From: Ralstonia pickettii DTP0602
Lineage (GTDB): Bacteria > Pseudomonadota > Gammaproteobacteria > Burkholderiales > Burkholderiaceae
Direction: 5' to 3'
NCBI GenBank assembly: GCA_000471925.1
Contig: CP006668.1
Span: forward strand, 1-64,000
Length of the DNA stretch: 64,000 bases
Position numbers and translations under genes: made by a program. The notes beneath the pieces were generated by a model, which had not been told where the DNA came from, searched no databases, and worked only from the letters and a program-made list of their open reading frames with translations. Position 1 is the first letter of the stretch. Each line of letters starts with the position of its first letter. Shown here piece by piece: positions 44,020 to 51,833 of the stretch.

Positions 44020-45333
44020 TTACTCCAGCAGGATGCGCGGGTCGGTGATGCGGCCGGTGACGGCGCTGGCGGCCACCGTCATCGGCGAGCCCAGCCAGAC
44101 GGCGCTGCCGGCGTCGCCCATGCGGCCGGAGAAGTTGCGCGCCGTTGAGGCGATGGCGCGGCTGCCCGCGGGAAAACGCGATGCGCCATAGCCGGCGCAG
44201 GCGCCGCAGGCGTTGGGCAGCAGCGTGGCGCCGGCTTGGGTGAGGATGCCGAGCGTGCCTTCGCGCTCGGCCTGCAGCTGGTCGCGGCGCGACGCCGGTG
44301 CCACCTGCAGCGTCACGCCAGGCGCCACGCGGCGCCCGCGCAGCACGCGCGCGGCCATGCGCAGGTCTTCCAGCTTGGCTCCGGTGCAGGCGCCCAGGTA
44401 GGCGATCTGCACCGGCTCGCCGGCGGCCTCATCCACCGGCGCGCTGTTGGCGGGTGAGTGCGGCGCGGCGACCTGCGGCGCCAGCGCGCCGGCGTCGAAA
44501 CGGTGGGTGGCGAGCACCGGCGCATCCGCGTCGCTGCGCCAGTGCGCGAGATCGATGTCCGCCAGCGTCTGCGCTGGCACGCCGGCCTGCGCCAGCCAGT
44601 CGAGTGTCACGGCGTCGGGCGCTACCAGCCCGGTCTGCGCGCCCAGTTCGGCGCTCATGTTGGTCAGGGTCATGCGCTCCTGCATCGGCAGTGCGGCCAC
44701 GGCACTGCCGGTGAATTCGAGTGCTTCGTAGCGCCCGCCGCCGAGGCCCAGACTGGCGCACAGGAACAGCATGATGTCCTTGGCGCAGACGCCGGGCGCG
44801 AGCTGGCCGTCCCACTGCAGCCGGATGGTATCCGGCACGCGCAGCCAGATCTCGCCGGTGGCCAGTACGCCGGCCATCTCGGTCGCGCCCACGCCGAACA
44901 TGTAGGCGCCGAAGGCGCCGCCGGTGGGGCTGTGGCTGTCGCCGCCGACGATCAGGCGGCCAGGCAGCACATGCCCGCGCTCGGGCAGCACTACGTGGCA
45001 GATGCCCTCGGCGTCGATAAAGTGCGCGCCCGACTGCCGCGTCCAGTCGCGCGTGAAGCGCAGGATCGATTCGGCCTGGGCATCGCCGCCGGGGACGAAG
45101 TGGTCAGTCACCACCACGTAGCGCGACGGGTCCCAGACGCCGACATCCAGCTCCTCCAGCAGCGGCGCCACGCGGCGCGGGCCGCTGGAGTCGTGCGACA
45201 TCGCCAGGTCGACGCGGCAGATCACCACGGTGCCGACCTGCGCGTAGGGCAACCCGGCGGCGCGCGCCACCAGTTTCTGTGCCAGCGTGGCCGGGAGTAT
45301 GGCCTCGGGTGAGGCCGCAGGGGTAACGCTCAT
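44020..45333 (-). CDS. aconitase-type large subunit (LeuC/3-isopropylmalate dehydratase-like)
   Basis: A 437-residue iron-sulfur dehydratase/isomerase subunit. Cluster cysteines are visible in LGACTGAKLEDL and PNACGACAGYG; substrate motifs include MSHDSSGP and GGDSHSPTGGAFGAYMFGVG. Its start overlaps the stop of the Bug gene (ATGA), and the small subunit follows after about 50 bases. Together they should hydrate and isomerise a 2-hydroxy di- or tricarboxylic acid imported with the help of the Bug receptor; the exact substrate is unknown. Confidence 0.88.
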   Translation of the reverse strand: MSVTPAASPEAILPATLAQKLVARAAGLPYAQVGTVVICRVDLAMSHDSSGPRRVAPLLEELDVGVWDPSRYVVVTDHFVPGGDAQAESILRFTRDWTRQSGAHFIDAEGICHVVLPERGHVLPGRLIVGGDSHSPTGGAFGAYMFGVGATEMAGVLATGEIWLRVPDTIRLQWDGQLAPGVCAKDIMLFLCASLGLGGGRYEALEFTGSAVAALPMQERMTLTNMSAELGAQTGLVAPDAVTLDWLAQAGVPAQTLADIDLAHWRSDADAPVLATHRFDAGALAPQVAAPHSPANSAPVDEAAGEPVQIAYLGACTGAKLEDLRMAARVLRGRRVAPGVTLQVAPASRRDQLQAEREGTLGILTQAGATLLPNACGACAGYGASRFPAGSRAIASTARNFSGRMGDAGSAVWLGSPMTVAASAVTGRITDPRILLE

Positions 45334-46382
45334 TCCGGCGATGCCCCCGAGTACTTGACGACGGTGGCCCAGCGCTTGACGTCCTGCTTCACGAACGCGG
45401 CGAAGGCCTCGGGCGGCATGCCGATCGGCTGCGCGCCGTCGTTCTCCAGGCGCTTGCGCACCGCGGGCGCTTCCAGCCCCTTGCGCGCGGCCTGGTACAG
45501 CGCCTGCGTGACCTCGGCCGGCATGCCGGCGGGCCCGAACAGGCCGAACCACGCGCTCGACTCGAAGCCCTTGACGGTGGCGCCGATCGGCGCCGCGCCC
45601 GGGAACTGCGGCAGCGGCGCGGGGCTGGTCACGCCCAGCACCTTGAGCTTGCCGGCCCGCACATGCGGCAGCACGTTGATGGTGCTGGCGAACATCAGGT
45701 CGCACTGGCCGGCCAGCACGTCGGTGAGCGCGGGCGACGTGCCCTTGTACGGGATGTTGACGATGTAGGTGCCAGTCATCATCTTGAACATGTCACCGGC
45801 CATATGCAGCGACGAGCCGACCGAGCCGATGGCGAAGTTCAGCTTGCCCGGCTGCGAGCGCGCCAGGCGGATCAGCTCGGGCACGTTGTTGGCGGCCAGC
45901 CGCGGTGTGGCCACCAGCACGCTGGGTACGGTCGCTACCAGCGTGACCGGGGTGAAGTCCTGCACCGGGTCGAACGGCAGCTTCTTGTACAGCGTGGCGT
46001 TGATGGTATGGCTGGTGAAGCTCATCAGCAGCGTGCTGCCATCCGGCGCGCTCTTGGCGACCAGGTCGGCGGCGATATTGCCGCCGGCGCCGGGGCGGTT
46101 CTCCACCACCACCGGTTGCCCGAGTTCCTGGGTCATTTCCTGGGCGATGGTGCGCGCCAGTGTGTCGGTGGTGCCGCCGGCCGGCGCGCCCACCAGGATC
46201 CGGATCGGCTTGCCGCCGGCGATCTGCGTGCCCTGTGCCGCGGCCGGCAGCGGCAGCGCCAGCGCGCACACGGCAGCGCCGGCCATGCCGGCAAGGCGGC
46301 GCACCGCGGCGCGGCGGTGGCTCGATGACAACCCGGTCGGGTCGGAGGTCGGATTGGACAGGACCAGGCGGAACACTGGCAT
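45330..46382 (-). CDS. Bug/TctC-family periplasmic substrate-binding protein
   Basis: A 350-residue extracytoplasmic receptor of the tripartite tricarboxylate transporter family: signal region RRLAGMAGAAVCALALPLPAAAQ, then IRILVGAPAGGTTDTLAR, VVVENRPGAGGNIAADLVAKSAPDGSTLL, LPFDPVQDFTPVT and VPYKG-like IPYKGTSPALTDVLAG. No TctA/TctB membrane genes are nearby, as is usual for Bug orphans in Burkholderiales. Coupled to the aconitase-type genes; ligand probably a carboxylate. Confidence 0.92.
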   Translation of the reverse strand: MPVFRLVLSNPTSDPTGLSSSHRRAAVRRLAGMAGAAVCALALPLPAAAQGTQIAGGKPIRILVGAPAGGTTDTLARTIAQEMTQELGQPVVVENRPGAGGNIAADLVAKSAPDGSTLLMSFTSHTINATLYKKLPFDPVQDFTPVTLVATVPSVLVATPRLAANNVPELIRLARSQPGKLNFAIGSVGSSLHMAGDMFKMMTGTYIVNIPYKGTSPALTDVLAGQCDLMFASTINVLPHVRAGKLKVLGVTSPAPLPQFPGAAPIGATVKGFESSAWFGLFGPAGMPAEVTQALYQAARKGLEAPAVRKRLENDGAQPIGMPPEAFAAFVKQDVKRWATVVKYSGASPE

Positions 46383-46482
46383 GACGGCGGCTCCTCGCTT
46401 GATGTGATCAGGAATGCGCAGTATCGCCCGGATCAGCGAGGTCTGGCGCATCCGGCGCCGGCACTGCCCGGGGGCGGGCATG

Positions 46483-47265
46483 TCAGTCGCGCAGGCCGGG
46501 GCGGGTTTCGCTCTCCACCCAGACGTTGGCGCTGTCCACGCCGGCCGGCGACAGTTCCATGCGGTACTCGTAGCGGTCGGGGCGATACTGGCCCAGCAGC
46601 AACTGCACCGGGCGGCCGGCCTGGTCCTTGACCACGCGGCGCACCGCCAGCAGCGCGCCGCCGACCGGCACGTCCAGCAGCGGCGCCACCACCACGTCGG
46701 CCAGGCGCGCCGACAGCACCTGGCTGGCGCGGCCCAGCTTGACGCCGCCGGCTTCCAGCAGGCGCAGCACCGGCGTCTCTTCCAGGGCCTTGCGCGTGAT
46801 CGGGCGGCCCAGTTCCGCCGGCAGGTAGACCGTGATATGCGACAGCGGCCGGTTGCGGTAGTGGCGCACGCGCACGATCTTGACCACCGGGTCGCCTGCC
46901 TCGATCTGCAGCGACTCGGCGACGTCCGGCGTGGCATGGACTTCGTCGATCGAGATCACCTTCACCGACGTCTTCTGGCCCATGTCGATGATGTTGTCGA
47001 GCAGGCTGGTGCTGCGGTCCTCGCTCGCTCCCGCGGGCCGCACCGGGTGCGGGTTGACGAAGGTGCCAAGCCCGCGGTGGCGGCGCACCAGGCCCTCCTG
47101 CACCAGGCGGTCGAACACGCGCCGCATGGTCACGCGCGAGGCGTGGAACTGCTTGGCCAGGTCGATCTCGCCCGGCAAGGGACCCTGGCCGAAGCGGCCC
47201 TCTACGATCTGCTGGCGCAGTACCACGTAAATCTGGTGATACAGGGGAACGACGGCTTCACTCAT
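46483..47265 (-). CDS. GntR-family (HutC/UTRA) regulator
   Basis: A 260-residue regulator with N-terminal winged helix (PLYHQIYVVLRQQIVEGRFGQG, LAKQFHASRVTMRRVFDRLVQEG) and C-terminal UTRA ligand domain (LPLSHITVYLPAELG-like RPLSHITVYLPAELG). First gene of the minus-strand block, 100 bases before the Bug gene, so it likely senses the carboxylate or its product. Start at 47265 with AAGGGAAA upstream. Confidence 0.93.
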   Translation of the reverse strand: MSEAVVPLYHQIYVVLRQQIVEGRFGQGPLPGEIDLAKQFHASRVTMRRVFDRLVQEGLVRRHRGLGTFVNPHPVRPAGASEDRSTSLLDNIIDMGQKTSVKVISIDEVHATPDVAESLQIEAGDPVVKIVRVRHYRNRPLSHITVYLPAELGRPITRKALEETPVLRLLEAGGVKLGRASQVLSARLADVVVAPLLDVPVGGALLAVRRVVKDQAGRPVQLLLGQYRPDRYEYRMELSPAGVDSANVWVESETRPGLRD

Positions 47266-47705
47266 GGTTTCCCTTGTGGAGAGATGACAAGTCTGCAATG
47301 CCTCTAATGTACTTTAAATCAGACATAGAGCCTAGCAAGGATAGACGCTGAGGCCCTTCCGACACAACGCGTGCGTCGCGGTGTTGCAGCGGTGCATCCC
47401 TGCGTTCGTGGGTTAAACGACAGACAGGCCAGGTACGGGCGAGGTAACGCTTGTGCCACTGCGTCGGCCCGGGGTGTGAATTTGCCGGGGCGCCGCAAGG
47501 GCTGGGCGCCGGGCGGCGCAAAACGGACATGCGGGCAATGTGGGGCGCCTCACATGGGCGGCGGCGACGGCACCCGGGAGCGATGTTTCAGCGTCGATAC
47601 GCGGCCGCAGGGCTCGGGCAAATCCTGAGTATTGCTGTAAGGCACTGAAATCTAAGGCCTTTTTCAGGTGATCCGGGCGTACCCCCGATGTGGCGGGGGT
47701 GGCCG

Positions 47706-47723
47706 TGTCACAGCGGTGTGACA
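47706..47723. promoter_or_regulatory. inverted repeat TGTCACA-N4-TGTGACA
   Basis: Perfect 7-4-7 palindrome 250 bases upstream of the glycine-rich protein gene. It shares its half-site with the direct repeat at 47940-47954. Confidence 0.55.
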
Positions 47724-47939
47724 TGTCGTCTGCCGTGCACAGCAGCGAGGGCCCAATAGATCGTGCCAGGCGCCCGAAAGTTCCCCGCGTGTCGCCGGCC
47801 AGTCCTTGTATTACAAGGGATTGCCGCCGCAGGTGGCGAAGCTGGCACCGATTATGCGCAAGGGCAGGCTGGTTTGGCAGGTGCCGGACCTGAACCTCCA
47901 GCCGTCGTTCCGCGGAGCGCCGGCCGGAGGCTGAGCCGC

Positions 47940-47954
47940 TGTGACACTGTGACA
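47940..47954 (+). promoter_or_regulatory. direct repeat TGTGACA-C-TGTGACA
   Basis: Two half-sites on the same face, ending 18 bases before the start codon. The position overlaps the expected leader or promoter, so a bound protein could repress. Confidence 0.5.
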
Positions 47955-47972
47955 TTCTCCTGGGAGTTAGGA

Positions 47973-49511
47973 ATGAAAAAGACCTTACTGGCGTCGGCAA
48001 TCGCCATGGCATTTGCGGGAACGGCATGGGCAAATCCGACCAATAACAACAAGGAAGTGAGAGGCGGTGGGGACAACAACCAAACCGCTACGGCGACCTC
48101 GTCGCAGGGTGGCAGCGGCGCGGCAGCGAACGAGTATTCGACCGCTGTCCAGAAGAATGACAGCAGCACGACCACCAAGACGAGCACAAAGACCACCACG
48201 GTCGGGATTGCTGTCGACAAGTCGCAGACCAGCTCGAACAACAAGACCAAGACCAATTCCGACAACCGCCTGAAGGCTTCGGCTGACGGTATCGGGACCG
48301 CCGCTGCGGTGGGCGGTTCCGCATCGTCCAGCATCGCCAGCTCCTTCAACAAGACCACGGCAATTGCCCTCAGCAAGCTGAGTGGCACGGTGGCCAACAA
48401 CTACGTCCACAACATCGGCAACTATGCCTCGAACCACGGTAACGCCAACGGTGGGACCGGCTTCGGCGGGAAGGGTGGCGAGGGTGGCAACGGCGGCACT
48501 GGCAACGGCGGCGAGGGCGGAAACGGCGCTACCGGCGCAGTCGGTGGAAGCGCCACGGCAACCAACGGCAGCGCCAGCGCTGGTGATGCCAAGAGCGGCT
48601 GGGCCAAGGCCGGCGATGGCGGCAACGGTGGCAAGGCCTCTAACTGGGGCGCCAATGGCGGCGACGCCTATGGCAAGGGCGGCAGCGCGCTTAGCGCGGC
48701 GGGCAGCAAGGGCGGCAGCGGCGGTGACGCCTCTGGCAAGGGCGGCGGCGCTCTGAGCGCTTCGCTTGGCGCGGGCGGCAAGGGTGGCGGTGCCGGTGCG
48801 ATCGGCGGTGGCGGCCTGGGCGCCAGCGGTGCCTTGGGCGGTCTTGCCGGTACGGCCGGTGGTGGGGGCGGTAGCAGCGGCAGTGCCGACGGTCGCGGTG
48901 CCGACAGCACTGGCAATGGCGGCGCGGGTGGCAGCGCAGGGTCCTCGAGCGCAGCCGGCACGGCGGGCGCAGGCACTGGCACGGGCGGCGCAGCGGGCGC
49001 CAGCGGCGGTGCGGGCGGTGCCGGAACCTCCAGCGCGAGCGCAACCGGCGGTGCCGGCAGCGGCACTGGCGGTGCCGGTGGCGGCAGCACGGCAGGCTCG
49101 TCGGCAACGGCCGGCTCAGGCACGGCGACTGGCGGTGCCGGCGGAACGCAGACCGCATCGGGCGGCGCCGGTGGCGCTGGCGGTTCGGCCACCGCAGGTT
49201 CGGCCACCACGGCAGCCTCGAACGGCAGCGCCACCACGGGCAGCGGCGGCGCCGGCGGTGCCGGCGGAGCCGGCGGTGCGGCGACCGGCGGTACTGGTGG
49301 TGCTGGCGGCGTCGGCAACGGCGGCGCGGGCGGTACTGGTGGCGCTGGCGGCTACAACTACGTGACCGCAGGCACCTTCGACATGTCCAACACCATGACC
49401 AGCGTCGGTCAGACGGCGGCGGGCATCATGATGGCGGTCCAGAACAGCGGAGCCTCGTCGCTGGTGCAGCAAGGCGTCAACGTGCAGGCCAACGTCAACG
49501 CGGGCAGGTAA
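47973..49511 (+). CDS. large Gly/Ala/Ser-rich secreted protein, candidate fibre subunit
   Basis: A 512-residue secreted protein. Signal peptide MKKTLLASAIAMAFAGTAWA; then an Asn/Thr/Ser/Lys-rich region (about 21-160) beginning NPTNNNKEVRGGGDN; a long low-complexity block of GG(A/T/S)GG, GNGG and SATAG repeats (about 165-470); and a distinct C-terminus with MAVQNSGASSLVQQGVNVQANV. The C-terminal QN-x-G-x-(S/N) pattern recurs in the next secreted proteins. GGGAG precedes the ATG. Composition suits an extracellular amyloid or matrix protein; adhesin is an alternative. Confidence 0.8.
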   Translation: MKKTLLASAIAMAFAGTAWANPTNNNKEVRGGGDNNQTATATSSQGGSGAAANEYSTAVQKNDSSTTTKTSTKTTTVGIAVDKSQTSSNNKTKTNSDNRLKASADGIGTAAAVGGSASSSIASSFNKTTAIALSKLSGTVANNYVHNIGNYASNHGNANGGTGFGGKGGEGGNGGTGNGGEGGNGATGAVGGSATATNGSASAGDAKSGWAKAGDGGNGGKASNWGANGGDAYGKGGSALSAAGSKGGSGGDASGKGGGALSASLGAGGKGGGAGAIGGGGLGASGALGGLAGTAGGGGGSSGSADGRGADSTGNGGAGGSAGSSSAAGTAGAGTGTGGAAGASGGAGGAGTSSASATGGAGSGTGGAGGGSTAGSSATAGSGTATGGAGGTQTASGGAGGAGGSATAGSATTAASNGSATTGSGGAGGAGGAGGAATGGTGGAGGVGNGGAGGTGGAGGYNYVTAGTFDMSNTMTSVGQTAAGIMMAVQNSGASSLVQQGVNVQANVNAGR

Positions 49512-49524
49512 GACGCGCAGCCCT

Positions 49525-49558
49525 GGCCCGTCCTGAGCCTTCGGGCAAGGGACGGGCC
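49525..49558 (+). terminator. stem-loop after the glycine-rich gene
   Basis: GGCCCGTCC (49525-49533) pairs with GGACGGGCC (49550-49558), with an inner GCC-TTCG-GGC. No T-run follows, so it may act as a partial terminator or mRNA stabiliser between the first and second genes of the locus. Confidence 0.55.
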
Positions 49559-49587
49559 TGAAGCTTCAACGTCAAGCCGGCAGGACC

Positions 49588-49614
49588 GGCGCCCGCATCC
49601 TGTGTGCGGGCGCC
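49588..49614 (+). terminator. second stem-loop in the same gap
   Basis: GGCGCCCGCA pairs with TGCGGGCGCC around TCCTGTG. Lacks a T-run; could limit read-through into the accessory genes. Confidence 0.45.
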
Positions 49615-49697
49615 CGGGCCCTGTCATGCCTATGCAAGCCTAATTGCCTTGCAGCCGCCCGGATGGGAGCGGCTCGCGGGCAAAGGGAGACGACACC

Positions 49698-50132
49698 ATG
49701 CAATCGGTCCGCTTCGCCGTCGGGACATTCGCGACGGTCTTACTCGCCTGGCCAGTGCTGCAGGCTCACGCTGAGCCGCCAGGGCTGGAAGCCGCCATGG
49801 CAGCCGCGCGCACCGCCTCGGGCAGTGCCCAGGTAACGGCAGCCACGGACGCGCAGACACCAGCGGCCGAGACCACCTTGTTCGGAAGGGTGGCGAAAGC
49901 TGTACCTGCGTCTAAACTGGATGACATCCGTGGTGGCGCCGAGGTCACGGTGAACGACATGCGCCTGCACGGTACCGTGGCCGACAACGCCGCGGTCAAT
50001 ATTTTGTCCGGCGCGAACAACATCACGGACGGGGCTTTCGCGAACGCGGCGGGGATTCCAACCGCGATCCAGAACTCGGGCTCGAACGTGCTGATCCAGA
50101 ACGCCACCATCGTCAACGTCCAGTTCAAATGA
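49698..50132 (+). CDS. secreted RGG-motif protein 1 (candidate C39 substrate)
   Basis: A 144-residue exported protein: signal peptide ending QAHA (residue 25), a variable pro-region, then KLDDIRGG (73-80) and a 64-residue tail AEVTVNDMRLHGTVADN... containing PTAIQNSGSNVLIQNATIVN. The motif matches the double-glycine leader end (ELxxIxGG) cut by C39 peptidases, and a C39 gene overlaps its stop by four bases. The tail shares the IQN.G.N pattern with the other secreted proteins of the locus. No family recognised. Confidence 0.75.
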   Translation: MQSVRFAVGTFATVLLAWPVLQAHAEPPGLEAAMAAARTASGSAQVTAATDAQTPAAETTLFGRVAKAVPASKLDDIRGGAEVTVNDMRLHGTVADNAAVNILSGANNITDGAFANAAGIPTAIQNSGSNVLIQNATIVNVQFK

Positions 50133-50830
50133 TGATGCCGCTGCGAAGGTTGTTGACGTCTGTATCGTTTCTGCTGGCCGCGGGGGCTATCCCTTGCGCG
50201 CAGGCGGCCGACACCGTGCTCTACGGCCCGGTCGGCGAACCCTACAGCGTCAGGGTCACCAGTGTTCGCGAGGCGCGCTTCAAGTCCACGATCCGCCAGC
50301 AATACGATTTCAGTTGCGGCTCGGCCGCGGTGGCCACGCTGTTGACTTACCAGTACGGCCATCCGATGAACGAGGCCACCGTGTTCCAGAACATGTACCT
50401 CAACGGCGACCAGCAGAAGATTCGCGCCGAGGGGTTCTCGCTGCTGGACATGAAGCGCTTCCTGGCCGCGCTCGGCTACGAGGCCGACGGCTATGAACTG
50501 CCGCTGTCCAAGCTGGAAGAAACGCAGGTGCCCGCCATCGTGCTGATCGTGGAAAACGGCTATCACCATTTCGTGGTGGTCAAGGGCGTGAAAGGCAATC
50601 GCGTGCTGGTCGGCGATCCCGCGCGCGGCACACGCGCCATGTCACGCGAGCATTTCGAGACGATCTGGGACAGCCAGCTGCTGTTCGTGATCCATAACCG
50701 CACGGAGAAGGCGCGGTTCAACCTGGCTGCCGACTGGCGCGTCGCGCCAAGCGGCCCTTACTGGATGGGAGTCAACCGGGATAGCCTGTTCTTCACCGTC
50801 ATGCCCAAGCATGGCGTTAGCGATTTCTGA
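50129..50830 (+). CDS. stand-alone C39-type cysteine peptidase (FapD-like)
   Basis: A 233-residue papain-fold peptidase with a signal peptide (LLTSVSFLLAAGAIPCAQA), hence periplasmic. Catalytic residues are visible: Cys63 in QYDFSCGSAA with Gln before it, His146/147 in YHHFVVVKG and Asp163 in VGDPARG. Unlike bacteriocin exporters, it has no ABC transporter domains. FapD of the Pseudomonas amyloid operon has this layout. It sits between two RGG-motif proteins, overlapping the first. Confidence 0.9.
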   Translation: MMMPLRRLLTSVSFLLAAGAIPCAQAADTVLYGPVGEPYSVRVTSVREARFKSTIRQQYDFSCGSAAVATLLTYQYGHPMNEATVFQNMYLNGDQQKIRAEGFSLLDMKRFLAALGYEADGYELPLSKLEETQVPAIVLIVENGYHHFVVVKGVKGNRVLVGDPARGTRAMSREHFETIWDSQLLFVIHNRTEKARFNLAADWRVAPSGPYWMGVNRDSLFFTVMPKHGVSDF

Positions 50831-50840
50831 GGAACGCATC

Positions 50841-51758
50841 ATGTTGCAGACTTCCTTCCCGGCCCCAGCAGCCCCTCGCAGCGCCGTTTCAGCGGCCGTT
50901 GCCATGCTGCTGGGCGCCGGTATGGTCTGTGCCGGCGCGGCGCAGGCCAGCGATCTGCCACAGCCCGACGCCCTCGACGCGTCGGCGCTGCCGTCGCAGG
51001 CGGCCAGTTCCGCCCGTGACCCGGACCAAAACCCTCTGGCTGCCGCGCGCGGCAGCATGGCCGGCTGGAAACCGGTTGCAAAGGAGAAGCTCGACGAGAT
51101 GCGGGGCGGCTTCGAGGTGCCGGGCCTGCAGGTTTCGTTCGGTATCGAACGCGCGGTGTACCTGAACGGGGCCCTGGTCGTCGCAACCACCATTAACATC
51201 CCCGATGTCGGCCGCATTACCGCCGACCAGGCCGCGCAGCTTGCCACGGCGCTCGGGCCCGCTATCGTTGCCAGCACCAATGCCGCGGTCAATAGCGCGA
51301 TGGCGGCCAATCCGGTGACGGCTGGGGTTCAGTTGGGCGCGGATGGCGCGAGCGCGGGCAGTGCAGGCGCCGCGGCGTCGGCAAGCGGCGCAGCGGGCGC
51401 CAGTGGCGCCGCGTCGGTGGCGGCCAATGGCGGTGCCGCGGCCAGCGCCGGCGCGGCCGGGGCCAGTTCGAGCGCCAGCGGTGCGGCCGGCTTGCCGGGC
51501 ACGACCGTAACCACGGCCACGGGCCAGGTGCTTACCAACGGGCTCCTGAACGTGATCCAGAACGGCCCGGGCAATGCGGCAGCGGTCGGATCGCTGGCGG
51601 GTACGCCCACGACGGTGATCCAGAACACATTGAACAACCAGAGCATCCGGAGCCTGATGACAATCGACGCAAGCGTGAATACGCTGCAGGCATTCCGGTC
51701 GCAATTGGCCAACACCGCGCTGAACAGTGCGCTGATGCGGGCCGCAAGCATGAGGTAG
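50841..51758 (+). CDS. secreted RGG-motif protein 2 (candidate C39 substrate)
   Basis: A 305-residue exported protein: signal peptide ending AQAS (about 36), pro-region, KLDEMRGG at 83-90, then FEVPGLQVSFGIERAVYLNG..., a Gly/Ala/Ser-rich central block (about 165-220) and a C-terminus with LLNVIQNGPGN and TVIQNTLNNQSIRSLM. The double-glycine position and the following EV match the first protein, implying a shared processing site. GAGG precedes the ATG, ten bases after the peptidase stop. Confidence 0.75.
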   Translation: MLQTSFPAPAAPRSAVSAAVAMLLGAGMVCAGAAQASDLPQPDALDASALPSQAASSARDPDQNPLAAARGSMAGWKPVAKEKLDEMRGGFEVPGLQVSFGIERAVYLNGALVVATTINIPDVGRITADQAAQLATALGPAIVASTNAAVNSAMAANPVTAGVQLGADGASAGSAGAAASASGAAGASGAASVAANGGAAASAGAAGASSSASGAAGLPGTTVTTATGQVLTNGLLNVIQNGPGNAAAVGSLAGTPTTVIQNTLNNQSIRSLMTIDASVNTLQAFRSQLANTALNSALMRAASMR

Positions 51759-51833
51759 TCGTAGCGAGGCATGAGGCAGTACAGGTCGCAGACTCCTGCA
51801 CAACAGTTTGCCGTCCCGGGGGAGGAAGACGTC

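Larger units (their letters stand above)
47266..47972. other. long intergenic region upstream of the amyloid-like locus
   Basis: About 707 bases without a supported gene. Contains TGT-N12-ACA (47308-47325) near the GntR start, a G/C hairpin (ACCCCC...GGGGGT, about 47683-47702), and the TGTGACA-type elements listed separately. Confidence 0.6.

Noticed and set aside
48400..49370. CRISPR-like or tandem DNA repeat array in the glycine-rich gene
   Set aside because: Units are short, irregular GGC/GGT codon repeats encoding Gly/Ala/Ser; no constant repeat-spacer structure.
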